A stretch of 32,775 bases of DNA from Rhizophagus sp. LPA8_4_AMF (GCA_021464525.1 JADRCO010000484.1:1-32775), one strand, 5' to 3'; counted from the stretch's first letter, positions 21,332 through 31,929 are shown. Notes: generated from the letters alone by a model not told the origin. Translations and numbers: made by a program.

Positions 21332-23662
21332 ATGTCTAATATCACTAAACTTAAAATTACTGATAATTTAAATGAGTGGATTAATTGGATTGAAGAAGCT
21401 ATTGCGAAAAACCATATTAAATTTTATGATTATAAATATTTTAATAATATTCAAGTAATTGGTTCCGGAGGTTTCGGAAAAGTTTATCGTGCAAACTGGA
21501 AAAGTTCTCGTAATTACTTAGCATTAAAATCTTTCTTTAATTTTGATAACATCACGCTTAAAGAGATTGTTAATGAGGTAATTATAATAATATTTCTGTT
21601 TTTATGATATATTACATTACATTTCTAAATTAAATACTTTAAATATATATGATTAGCTTATACTTCAGCGTGAAGTTGATTTTCATGAGAATATAATTCG
21701 TTTTTGTGGCGTTACAAAAGGTACTATATGACATAGATTAAAGAATATTTATTTAATAAAATGAAAGGAATCTAAAATAATTTTTGTTTTTTATTTAGGA
21801 AATGATCCAAATGATAATTCAAAAAAATATTTATTAGTGATGGAATATGCTGATAGTGGTACCCTTCGAAATTATTTGAGAGAACATTTTAAAAATCTAA
21901 CTTGGAATGATAAATTAAATCTAGCGCTTCAATTAACCTGCGCAGTATCATGTTTACATGATGAAGGAATCGTTCATCGTGATTTGGTAGTTATTTACTT
22001 GTTACATTATACTATAAATTTATATAACTAATAATATAATTATTAATTTTATTTACTATATTTAATAATACTGTAGCATTCCAATAATATATTAGTACAT
22101 AAAAATACCATCAAATTGGCTGATTTTGGATTATCAAAAAGGATTGATGAATCATCTAATTTACAATCAGGATTATTTGGAATGATTGCTTATATTGATC
22201 CACAAAGATTTAATAGAAAAATGAGTAACAATAACCAAGTACAAATATATTCATTAAATAAAAAGAGTGACATTTACAGTATTGGTATACTATTATGGGA
22301 AATTTCTAGTGGTCGGCCACCTTTTTCTAATGAACCATATGATGTTTGCTTAACTATAAGAATTTTACAAGGTCTTAGAGAGGAACCTATTCCTAATACA
22401 CCCAAAGATTATGTAGAAATTCATACTGGTAAATACAATTAAACTTTAATTATGATTATAATTAGATTAACTAATTAAAAAGTTTTATATAAAAATTCTT
22501 AGATTGCTGGAATAACGAACCAGATAATCGTCCAAATATCAACCAGGTTATTACTAAATTAAATGCAATTACCCTAGAAGAAAATATAGTTTTTCAGCCA
22601 TATGATTTCAGTACTAATACTCTGTCTCAAGCTGTTCAAAATTTTGAGCCGCATAGCGGCTATTATAAACGTGACGCAGACACAGAACCACAAAGCGGTT
22701 ATTATAAACGGGACGCAAACGTAGAATCACAGAGTGGTTATTATAAACGTGACGCAGCATCGAACGCAGTTTCATCAAATCAAATTATAAATAATCCTAT
22801 TTTATCATTACAAAATAAAATGTCTAAAGTTATTCAAAGTCCTGGGATGAATTCAGTATCATCAAACCAAATTATAAAAATTCCTACTTTATTAGAAAAT
22901 ATCAATTTTAGAAAAATAACTAATGATTTAGTTGATTTTCTTGATAATGTAGATTTAGAAAGAAAAAAACAAGAAATTCTTAAATATCTTAATAATCAAA
23001 ATGTAACTTCACAAAAAGTTTATAATTGGTTGTTAAGAAATCAGAATAATTCATATTCAGTTGTTTTACTTGGAATATTTAACCATTTTGGAATTGAAAT
23101 CACTATTAATGAACAAAAAGCACTTGAGTTATATCAATCTGCTGCAAATTCGGGAAATGCATTTGGAATAAATAGTTTAGGAGTCTGTTATCAATATGGA
23201 ATTGGAATTGATATTAATAAACAAAAGGCATTTGAATTGTATCAAAAGACTGCAGGTTTCGGAAATTCATGCGGAATATGTAATTTAGGACATTGCTATC
23301 AATATGGAATTGGAACTTATATTGATAAACAAAAAGCATTTGAAACATATCAAAAAGCAGCAAATTTAGGAAATGCACATGGAATATATAAGTTGGGACA
23401 TTGTTATCGATATGGAATTGGAACTAATATTGATTATCAAAAAGTATTTGAATTATATCAAAAAGCAGCAAATTTAGGAGATGATTTGGCTCAATATTAT
23501 CTTGCTATGATATATGAAAAAGGTGATGGAATTGTTGTAAAGGATACAAATCAAGCAATTTATTGGTATGAAAAATCTGCTAAGCAAGGAAGTCGATATG
23601 CTCAAAATAAATTAAATGAGTTAAAAGAATTTAAAAAAGAATTTCATTATAAATTTATTTAG
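21332..23662 (+). CDS. Kinase-Sel1 gene E with a Kex2-like repeat linker
   Basis: TKL-like kinase with Sel1 repeats; predicted 669 residues and the most diverged + strand member. Exons: 21332-21577, 21657-21720, 21799-21986, 22077-22428, 22503-23662; intron phases 0, 1, 0, 1. GSGGFGKV is at residues 44-51, K66 in LALK, HRDLHSNN at 163-170, DFG at 182-184, and YIDPQ at the APE position, followed by a longer insert (RKMSNNNQ) before KKSDIYSIGILLWE. Residues 333-371 are three 13-residue units each with SGYYKRDA, absent from all paralogues. Five Sel1 repeats begin near residue 471; the middle three are 108-bp tandem copies of the GIGINIDKQKA type. No signal peptide is apparent, so secretion and Kex2 processing are not expected from the sequence. 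Convergent with the F-box gene downstream. Confidence 0.93.
22649..22765 (+). repeat. Three 39-bp in-frame repeats coding SGYYKRDA units
   Basis: Units at 22649-22687, 22688-22726 and 22727-22765 encode PHSGYYKRDADTE, PQSGYYKRDANVE and SQSGYYKRDAASN. Each has a dibasic KR followed by DA or DAD, the layout of Kex2 plus dipeptidyl-aminopeptidase sites in fungal repeat peptide precursors. Words such as CGTGACGCA make the tract more GC-rich than the rest of the exon. Confidence 0.9.
23165..23488 (+). repeat. Three 108-bp tandem repeats coding Sel1 units in gene E
   Basis: Units at 23165-23272, 23273-23380 and 23381-23488 each encode 36 residues with (Y/R)YGIG and (Q/D)(K/Y)QKA(F)E-YQK cores. They resemble one another and the fifth repeat of genes A-D more than repeats 2-4 of those genes, pointing to internal duplication of one unit. 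Confidence 0.8.
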
Positions 23663-24274
23663 CTCTTTTATAGTAGCAACCGTTTTTGTCAATCATTGAT
23701 AATATATGATCACATAAAAATAAAGTTTTTATTTACAGTTTATCTTTTGTAAAGAAAATTTTTTAAATTACTTCATCCGATATAGCGAAAAAGATTTCAA
23801 TATATTGAAAATCCATTATACTGAATTTTCAAAAAATATTACATGCTAAAAAAACCAATCTACATTATATTTTAACTTTTCCACTTTTATTTTAAATGAA
23901 GGAGATCATAAAAATGAGTATAAAATATTATTTTATAGAACATAATTTAACAACCCGGTTCTCGACGATCAAAAAGGTACTTCATATCAATAACTTCTGC
24001 CTCGGAATTTAAGATTTTTATAATTATGTCCAAATTAAAATTTATCGCATCACTTAGTCCTGATCACTTTTTCCGATATATCAACCCATTATTACTATTA
24101 CTTGATCCAATTCATCCTTTAAGATGAACAAAGAATGATTTTTTTTTTTTTTTGAAGTTTACATCACATCGTCTTATAAATTGATTTTTGGAGATATTTT
24201 CAACACAAAGAACATATCATATTTTGTAAAAATATCTTTATTATGAATTGAAATTTCAATTATGTAAATAAAAT
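23663..24274. other. Convergent intergenic region between gene E and the F-box gene
   Basis: A 3'-to-3' spacer of about 610 bp, probably holding both 3' ends. AATAAA appears at about 23719 on the + strand, a plausible polyadenylation signal for gene E. No gene or element was recognised. Confidence 0.5.
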
Positions 24275-26032
24275 TCAATAATTAAATTTTATATTACCAT
24301 TATGATCTAATTTAATAGCTAAATCATGATAATTCTTCATTTTAACAAATGATTGAATTTCTTTAAATAATAATTCCAAATTATTACGAAATTTAGAATC
24401 ATTCCTAATAGAATAAGATAAATAATCCAAATTCTTATTCTTAATAAATTCTTTTATAACATTTAAAGTAACATCTAAATTATGAGAACTTCTATTTCTA
24501 ATTAATAATCTTTTAAGATCAATTTGATCACAATTATCAAAAAATAATTTTAAATCATTAGGATTAATCACAAGATTTAAATCTAAATAACATAAATTAG
24601 GAGGTAAAGAATCACATAATAATTCTAAAATCATTGAACTAATTTTCAATTCATTATCATCATCATTAAGACTAACATTATAAGAAAAATGTTCATAATG
24701 ATAAAAATTAACTTCAATGGTAAGAAATTTAAGAGTATTATTAAAATTAGAAATCATTCTAGATAATTTAGGAATAACATTAAAATCAACATTATATAAA
24801 TGAAGAAATTGAATTTTTTCACAATAATTAATAATGGCATCAAAGAAATTTTCCACAAAATGGTCCAAATGGTTATGATTATAAAAATTTTCAATACTAA
24901 AAACTAAGTTTTTTATATGGTAACCAACTTTTCGAAAAAATAATTCGATTTGGATATCTTCTTCAGTCCGAATATTTGTAATCACCAAAGTTTTGATTTT
25001 TAATGGTGCATTACTGTTAAGTAAAGATTGAAGAATACTTGAACTAAAATCACAATCCTTAAATTGAAGAAATTCAAGTTTAGTAAGTTGAGAAAGTGCA
25101 TCATAATTCGATCCAAATGGAAGATCTGGGCCAAAACCTAATGATGTTAAAGTATTTGATGAATTTTTTAAAGAATCCAAGAATGTATAACTAGGCATAC
25201 CCTTAGAAAATCTCATTTTAATAGAAGAAAGTTGTGATTGTGATTTAATTAATTCTGTAATAATATCTTGAACTTTGTTATTATGATTCTTAAAATAAAA
25301 TTCAATATGTTTAATAGTTGATGGAAAAGAAGATAAAAATCGTTTAATATCGATTTCTTCGTTACAATTAGATAAATGAAAAGTAAATTCTTTGATATCT
25401 GATATGAATGTTAGATTATTTAAAATCAACTTATGAATAGAATTAAAAAGTTGTTCATTATAATGAACATCAATCTTTAGATATAATTTGTTTAAAATAA
25501 CATTATTTTCTACAAAAAGGTTGAATAAAATTGTACAAATTGTTTGAATTCCTTTATTCCATTTATTTGCTTTGACCAAGCTGATTTCTTCATTAGATTC
25601 ATCTTGCAATGTAATTAATTGATTATAAGTTTTTTCGTTGTTTAAAGTTCCTTGATCATTACAAGTTGTAGAGTTGAGCCAATTTATAATATGTAATTTC
25701 ATTCTGAAAGTATTTAAAGTTTTTATTAAAGTATGATAATGAAATAAAGGTTTGTATGAATTTATATTTGACTTATGAAATTTAATTTTATTAATTTTAT
25801 CTTTGTCATTTTCATTTAAAAATGAAAAATATGTGTCAATAAAATGATGTGATAAATTATTTCGATATTTAACAGAAAAAGGATCTCCCCAAAGTAAAGG
25901 TATCGCGAGAAAACAACACTTTCTATTTATCAAAATCAAAGAATGAAGTGATTTTATGTCATCACGAAGATTTTCTATGATATTGTGCACTACTTCTGGT
26001 ATATCACCAGAAAATATTTTTGAATATGCCAT
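24275..26032 (-). CDS. F-box-type protein with leucine-rich C-terminal region
   Basis: Single-exon gene of 585 codons. Residues about 8-52 (DIPEVVHNIIENLRDD, then SLHSLILINRKCC and AIPLLWGDPF) match the F-box layout of the large Glomeromycotina family: isoleucine/proline start, leucine helix, L-x-x-V/I-N-R-x-C, then a P-x-L-W end. The rest is a long run of irregular leucine-rich segments (LTKLEFLQFKDC, NTLKFLTIEVNF, LCYLDLNLVINP), as expected for an LRR-like substrate-binding surface. F-box proteins link substrates to SKP1-CUL1 ubiquitin ligases; the target is unknown. The start is the first ATG after a long pyrimidine tract. It is tandem with gene F (same strand, 538 bp apart) and convergent with E. 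No breaks are seen. Confidence 0.85.
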   Translation of the reverse strand: MAYSKIFSGDIPEVVHNIIENLRDDIKSLHSLILINRKCCFLAIPLLWGDPFSVKYRNNLSHHFIDTYFSFLNENDKDKINKIKFHKSNINSYKPLFHYHTLIKTLNTFRMKLHIINWLNSTTCNDQGTLNNEKTYNQLITLQDESNEEISLVKANKWNKGIQTICTILFNLFVENNVILNKLYLKIDVHYNEQLFNSIHKLILNNLTFISDIKEFTFHLSNCNEEIDIKRFLSSFPSTIKHIEFYFKNHNNKVQDIITELIKSQSQLSSIKMRFSKGMPSYTFLDSLKNSSNTLTSLGFGPDLPFGSNYDALSQLTKLEFLQFKDCDFSSSILQSLLNSNAPLKIKTLVITNIRTEEDIQIELFFRKVGYHIKNLVFSIENFYNHNHLDHFVENFFDAIINYCEKIQFLHLYNVDFNVIPKLSRMISNFNNTLKFLTIEVNFYHYEHFSYNVSLNDDDNELKISSMILELLCDSLPPNLCYLDLNLVINPNDLKLFFDNCDQIDLKRLLIRNRSSHNLDVTLNVIKEFIKNKNLDYLSYSIRNDSKFRNNLELLFKEIQSFVKMKNYHDLAIKLDHNGNIKFNY

Positions 26033-26039
26033 TTGTTTT

Positions 26040-26076
26040 TAAAGGAGAAAAAGAGAAAGGAAAGGAGAAGACAATC
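26040..26076 (-). promoter_or_regulatory. Polypyrimidine tract before the F-box gene start
   Basis: Read on the - strand, an almost pure C/T run (TCTTCTCCTTTCCTTTCTCT and onward) ends a few bases before the ATG. Such CT-rich leaders are common near transcription starts of filamentous fungal genes. Its role here is inferred. Confidence 0.4.
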
Positions 26077-26570
26077 AAACTTGTCATACTTTATAATTTA
26101 TATACCGTACATGTGGATGGCTTATCTAAAACGGATATATATTATCATTATGTCATTATGTATCATACCTCTAATAATTAAAAATTTTTTATTCTGGAAA
26201 GGATATGAGAGGATTCGAATGATGATTATCTAAAATTATAAACAGTCCCCTAAATTTCAAGCACCGTTATAAGTTCTACATTTTCGTATACAACGAATCA
26301 AAAGATATTTTATCTGAAAATAGAATTACTTTAACCTCACTTTCATTTATGCATCATTTAAATATGTTTTATTAGTTATCAAGTTTATTAAGCCTCTTAA
26401 AAATCAACAAGCTATTTCATCACAAAAAATATCTATAATAATAAACATGTAGTGTAGCCCTAAATTTTGTTAGTACGTAATTTATTTATTAATCAATAAC
26501 CATAAATTTTTATTTAATCACTTTTGCATAAAATTATAAATTCTTAAATTTATTCATCATTACTTAATCT
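26077..26570. other. Spacer between F-box gene and gene F
   Basis: This region should hold the F-box promoter and the 3' end of gene F. It is AT-rich, and the 66-codon + strand frame here has no coding character. No element was recognised. Confidence 0.5.
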
Positions 26571-28617
26571 TTAATTAACCTTACATGAATTTTTCCTACT
26601 CCTAAGTTTTTTAAGTTTACCTAAAGTTTTTTGAGCATCTTTATTCCCACCTTCAAAAGATTTATTATACCAATCAATTGCTTTGTCAATGTCTTTATTG
26701 GTACTTTCACCATTTTTATACATAAGTCCAACATTACACATGGCTATTAAATTTCCATTATTTGCAGCCTTTTCATACCAACTAAAAGCTAATTTTAAAT
26801 TCTTTTGAACACTTATTCCATTATAATAACAATACCCAATTCTAAATTGCCCTAATGAATAATTTTTATCAGCTATATTTTTATAATATTCAAGAGCAAG
26901 TTTCTCATTTTTTATAGTTCCATAACCAAATTCATAACATAATCCAACATAATAATTTGCTAAGATATGATCCTTTTCTGAAATTTTCTTAAATAAATTA
27001 AAAGCTTCTATTTTATTTTCATCTGTTCCAATTCCATAATAATTAAGGTATCCAAGTAAAAAGATGCAATTTGTTTCATTTTGATTATTTATCAACCATT
27101 TATAAATTTCTAATAAAGTAATCTTTTCATTAAGTTTATTAAGAATCTGATTTTCTCTTACTTCTCGATTTTCTTCCTCCATTTTTTTAAAAATAAATTC
27201 AACTATTTCATCAACTATTTTTTTTTTAAATAAAAGTTCTTCACTAATCTTTGTTGATTCTGTATTTCTCATTTCCAAATCTTGAATAATCTGTGATGTT
27301 CCATTTGATGAATAATAAATACTATATAATGTTGAATTTTCGTTCAATATTTGACTAGATGTATTATTATTATTATTAATCATCATATTTGATCTTGAAA
27401 TAACAAATTTTAATTTTTGAATTACTTCAATTATCGTTGGTCGATCTTCTGGCTCACTATTCCAACATTCTAATAAATAAATAAAAATAAATAATTATTT
27501 AAACATTATCAATATTTAAATTAAAATAACAAAATATTAAAATAAAATGATTCATTCATTTACCAGTATAAATATTCACATAATCACCGGGTGTATTAGA
27601 AATTGGTGTTTCTCTAAGCCCATTTAAAATTCGTAATGCCAAAATAACGTCATATTCATTATTATGAAAAGGAACTTGACCACTCGATATTTCCCATAAT
27701 AATACACCAACACTGTAAACATCGCTTTTTTCATTAAATGAGTATGGTAAATTATTAAATTTTTTTGGGTCAATATAAGGTACTATACCAAATAAACTTG
27801 ATTTATTTTTAGATAGTGTTTCGATTCTTTTTGATAACCCAAAATCAGATAATTTTATGGTATTTTGATGAACCAACACATTGCCAGAATGCTATTTTTT
27901 TTTTTTTTAAAAAAAAAAAAGGTATAATATAAATTATTATATAAATAATTTATAATATAATTATCAAAATAATAATTAAATAATAAAATACCAAGTCACG
28001 ATGGATGATTCCTTCATCATGTAAGCATGAAACAGCGCAAGCCAGCTGGTATGCAAGGTTATATTTATCATTCCAGGTAAGTTTACTAAAATTTTCCTTC
28101 AAATAGCTCCGAAGACTACCACCGTCAGCGTATTCCATTACTAATGAATAATTCTTCATCTTTTTATAATTTTGATCTAAATTAAAAATTATTTAAATTA
28201 TTAAATTTTCGTTATTTTTAAAAAAGGACATATAATTTTTGCACAAGCTTATAATTTGTACCTTCCGTAATTCCATAAAATCGTATTACATTATCATGAA
28301 AGTCAACATCACGATGTAGTTCAAGCTAATAAATTAGGATAAAGTTTATACATGAAAAGAATTTTAAATAGCAACTACATTTTTATAGTTACCTCATGAA
28401 TAAGTTCTTTAATAGTGATGGCATCAAGATTAAAAAAAGACTTCAACGCTAAATATTGGTCTGAATTTTTCCAATTTGCACGATAAACCTTTCCAAAACA
28501 ACCAGAACCAATTTCCTGAATATTAGTAAAATATTTATACTCATAATATTTAATATGTCTTTCGGAAATAGATTCTTTAATCCAATCAATCCAATCAACC
28601 GAATTATTAGCTTGCAT
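26571..28617 (-). CDS. Kinase-Sel1 gene F, inverted member (complete)
   Basis: TKL-like kinase with Sel1 repeats; predicted 566 residues, the shortest complete member. Exons, 5' to 3': 28617-28393, 28325-28262, 28176-27992, 27891-27564, 27469-26571; intron phases 0, 1, 0, 1. Start MQANNSVDWIDW. GSGCFGKV is at residues 37-44, K59 in LALK, HRDLHSGN at 155-162, DFG at 174-176, YIDPK in the activation segment, then EKSDVYSVGVLLWE and ECWNSEPEDRPT. Only four Sel1 repeats are present (FLLGYLNYYG, YVGLCYEFG, FRIGYCYYNG and CNVGLMYKNG types); compared with A-D it lacks the GIGINI-type repeat and one other. The 64-nt helix-C exon resembles gene E. An intron has a T/A hairpin-like run close to its acceptor. 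Divergent from the short secreted-type frame at 28916. Confidence 0.92.
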
Positions 28618-28915
28618 TTCAAGTCTTCAATATTAAGAAATTTATATATAAAATGGATTTTTTTTTTAAAAAAAAAGGGGACAAAAAATAATTTTATTTT
28701 TCAAAAAGAAAAAAAATGAAATAAAAAAATAAAATAAAGTAAAAAAAAAAAATTTCGGCACAAGTGTACATATTTTTTTATTTTTTTATTTCTATTTAAA
28801 ATGATCGACTGGACTTAAAAATCTTTTTCCGTAATACAAAATAGGAATAACAGCTAAAAAAGGCGTTTCAATTTTCGCAGATCAGAACTGTGTCAAATGG
28901 CAAGGTCCAATAATT
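28618..28915. promoter_or_regulatory. Shared divergent promoter region
   Basis: About 300 bp separates the start of gene F (-) from the start of the small signal-peptide frame (+). It is dominated by A and T runs, including a T10/A9 junction at 28658-28676. No paralogue promoter box (CCATAAATA or GTTGATCAAC) was recognised, so gene F may be controlled differently from B-D. Confidence 0.35.
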
Positions 28916-29140
28916 ATGACAATAAAAAAAAGAAGTACAAGCAAAGTCATTGCCGTGCTTTATTTGCTTTTTTTTATTTTGTCAGTGAAACAAACTTTAG
29001 CTTTCCATTTTAGGCAATTTCATGGGGAAAAATATGATTGGATCGCTGTAGAATTATGTAAAACAACTGTTACACGCAGATTCCATGTTGATCAAACCGA
29101 AATCTTTACAGATAACCCCTTACCAAGTCATTTTGAGTAA
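28916..29140 (+). CDS. Small protein with signal peptide, candidate secreted protein
   Basis: A 74-codon frame starting MTIKKRSTSK, followed by a hydrophobic core (VIAVLYLLFFILSV) and a small-residue cleavage-like site (QTLA, then FHFR). This is a textbook secretory signal peptide of about 29 residues, leaving a mature part of about 45 residues with one cysteine, a dibasic RR and no recognised domain. Known small secreted proteins of mycorrhizal fungi have this general form, but no homologue is claimed. The stop directly overlaps a GAGTAATG that could act as a splice donor, so the frame may be the first exon of a longer gene. A chance frame is possible at this length. Confidence 0.5.
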   Translation: MTIKKRSTSKVIAVLYLLFFILSVKQTLAFHFRQFHGEKYDWIAVELCKTTVTRRFHVDQTEIFTDNPLPSHFE

Positions 29141-29422
29141 TGTATATAAAATTACTTTTTAAATGAGCATTCCACTGTTCAATTTGATATATAATAATAA
29201 GCAATGATCTATTCGGGATAGCAATGAAGTTATGACCAAATTAAGGAACGGTGTTCTCACCACGACCATTATTTTCGTCAAGGACTATACTTATTTATTG
29301 AATTTCTATCTCTTAAATTGTAAAATGTATCAACCAATGATTTATTATTACAATGTGTTCTATTAACTATTTGTTGTTAAACATTGCATATCTTGTTCCA
29401 AATTACAAACAATGAGAGTCAC
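29141..29422. other. Spacer between the small frame and the retroposed copy
   Basis: AT-rich, with no gene, RNA or repeat recognised. Confidence 0.5.
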
Positions 29423-29435
29423 ATAATAAGAATGA
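29423..29435. repeat. Left 13-bp target-site duplication of the retroposed copy
   Basis: ATAATAAGAATGA here is repeated exactly at 31274-31286, directly after the poly(A) run, overlapping it by one base. Confidence 0.75.
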
Positions 29436-31273
29436 GATTGTGAAAACCTCTTTCCGCAATTTTTCAAAAACAAACTTAATACGCAGTAAAGAAAAATAAA
29501 TTTTTACTTTTATTAAAAATAATTTTATATTATAAATATGGAGTCATACATAAACAGGGGAGAGTTTGAAAAACGGTTTGTTAACGAACTAGGAGAAGTT
29601 ATAAGGAAAGTCTTTCAAAATATTGGACGTTACAACCCGAGTATTATACTTGAAGAAACAAGAAGATGGTATCATGGACCGGCAATAAAACCTGGTTTCG
29701 TAGAAAAAGATAGGATGAACTTCACATATTTCGAACGATGTTATAGAGTTACTTTTTTCGACAAGTGCAGCAGTAGCTTCTTTAATATATGAAAAAGAAA
29801 TAATACGGATAGGAAAAATATTCAAGACCTTCGCGGATGGCTCGCTCAGGTGCAGCAAAAGAACAAAGAATGCATGAGCTTGTTATCAAAAATGGAAAAA
29901 GAGCTAGTTACGAAGGAGCGAATAATATCAAAGCAAGAAGTGAAGATCATGGATCAGGAGGGATTGCTAAAATCGTCTAGTACTTGCGTGGAAAAGAACA
30001 AGGCATTTCCAAAAAACAGGAATAGCTTCAAAAAAAGCAACAGAATTGAAGATCAATGATCTTCCAGAGACAGAAATAAGTTCGAAAAGGATCACGTGAT
30101 TTGTTGATATATGACGTACTGGATAAATGGAATGAAGAAAAGATTATAACTACTTTTACACAATTGGGATTAGTACGAAAAATATTAGTCAAATCTCAAC
30201 ATAAATGTAAGTCAGTTAGAATCACAATTAATTTAAAGAAACATGATAAACCACCGACCTGGCTGGGTATGCAATGTATGGGATTATCTTTTAATGGGGA
30301 GATAGGGCACATTAAATTGTCTACCATTCGCAAAAGTTATGCTTATACAGCATATATGAGTGTTAAAGATGAGGATAAAATGTTACCGGATATTGCCATC
30401 GTGAAACAAATTTACAAAGAATATTCGTTAACGTTCGCAAAAATCATAAGGATAAAGGGTAAGAAATATGTTTATGGATATTTTAAAAATTCACTGGACT
30501 TGGGAGTCACGATAAATGAAATCATTGTAAAAAGGGCATAGAGAGGATGTGATTGTACCGAAAAAGAAAAAAAGTTTGATTCTATTGTTTCATTAGATCG
30601 GAAAAAAGATGAACCGCAAATTCTAAGAAACGATCATGTTACCGGTGCTGAGAAAAAGAAAGATGAGATGATATCCCTTGATGAAGATAAGGCAGTCGAA
30701 CTGATCAATAAATATAGACAAGGTTACTTGGACAAAGAAACTCCAGTTATTGCGACTACATCAAAGTCTAGATAACATCAGTACAGAAGATGTAGTGGAG
30801 ATAGTGGAGACCTATAGAGAGGAAACGAAGATTGCAAATGAGAAAAAGAAAGAAATAGAAAAAGCGGTAGCGACCAACACCTTAAATGGAGAGTTTGCCA
30901 AACGCCTAATCGCGAAAAAGAGAATAATAAACGCTTCAACAAAGATGGGGATCGAGAGGATAGAGAAAAATTCCAACACGTGATTAAGGAAGAAAATGAA
31001 AACCAGGATAAGTTGATAGATAATTAGGATAGTGAGTTAGTCTTTAGAAAATATTAGAAAATTAGAAAAACAAGTTAAAATTAGATAACGGTAAGGTATT
31101 TCATGCTCAAAATTGGATATAGATAGTTAAGACTTTCCGAGTTAGGAAAGATTTGGTATGGAGAGTTAGTTTAGTTTTATACTATTCTATATTCAATGTA
31201 TTTCTCAATTAACGTAATTTGTTCTGTTTCACATTTACTAATAAAGAAATACGTTTACCAAAAAAAAAAAAAA
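29436..31273 (+). mobile_element. Broken retroposed copy with poly(A) tail
   Basis: About 1.84 kb bounded by a perfect 13-bp direct repeat. The 3' end carries AATAAA at 31240-31245, then 14-15 bases later an uninterrupted A run (31260-31274). This is the signature of reverse transcription and insertion of a polyadenylated RNA by LINE-type machinery. Inside, coding-like pieces lie at 29538-30059 (MESYINRGEFEKRF, then a coiled-coil-like NKECMSLLSKMEKEL segment), 30101-30541 (LLIYDVLDKWNEEKIITT, then VRKILVKSQHKCKSVRITIN, an RRM-like beta-alpha-beta pattern) and about 30690-30983 (AVELINKYRQGYLDKE, DVVEIVETYREE). Frames are interrupted about three times or more. It could be a LINE ORF1-type unit or a processed copy of an unidentified repetitive gene; no reverse transcriptase is visible. 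Confidence 0.7.
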
Positions 31274-31286
31274 ATAATAAGAATGA
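31274..31286. repeat. Right 13-bp target-site duplication of the retroposed copy
   Basis: Exact match of ATAATAAGAATGA at 29423-29435. The match including TSD, poly(A) and AATAAA is unlikely by chance even in AT-rich DNA. Confidence 0.75.
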
Positions 31287-31929
31287 TACAACAAATATGA
31301 GAAATATAATTTAACATTTTGTATCTAGGCCCCTATTATGACCAATTTAAAATATAGAACTTCCGAACATAACCCCCCTTGATGGGTTTTTTTGCAATAA
31401 TTTTATCAAGAGAAATTTGGGACCTACCAGATTAATAATTTGAGGGTAATTCAAAATTCACACGAATTGGTTCAAGTTTTGGAAGGTGTCAATATATAAG
31501 CAATGTTGATAAAAAAAATAATGTAATGTCTTTGGGTTCATGTGATGAGATGGTGAATATCACTAAAGATTCATTTACATTGCAATTCTTTTTGATAATG
31601 GCCAACTTTATAATGCCATTGATTATTAGACATCGGTTTAGAAAGTTCAGAAGATAAATTTAAATCTTTTGATAGTCAATACTAAAATGTTGACCTTTGT
31701 CATAGTTGTCATAAATAATTTTTCATTCAAGAACATTAGTCCATTTTCACAGAATTTGTTACATTTTAGCAAAAAAACCAAGGCTTAAAAACTTGGGAAA
31801 TGTGAAACCTACAATAAATTGGATGTTGATAAAAAACAACTTGATGAATGACAGGATTAACTACTAGTGCAGGATCAGCCCTAACAAAAACGCAGTCTTC
31901 ACAATCTTCGGTCCAGGATTCGCATTATG
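31287..31929. other. Unclassified spacer
   Basis: No supported gene. On the - strand about 31785-31915 a short open stretch includes DPALVVNPVIHQVVFYQH and looks somewhat coding-like, perhaps a fragment of an old gene or element. It has no start, splice or terminal repeat support. Confidence 0.4.

Noticed and set aside
26033-26233. 66-codon + strand frame beginning at the F-box start
   Set aside because: It is the antisense of the pyrimidine leader and promoter of the F-box gene, with a lysine/arginine then isoleucine-rich composition and no conserved feature.
29589-29858. 89-codon - strand frame
   Set aside because: Antisense to the first coding piece of the retroposed copy, which has poly(A) and AATAAA on the + strand.
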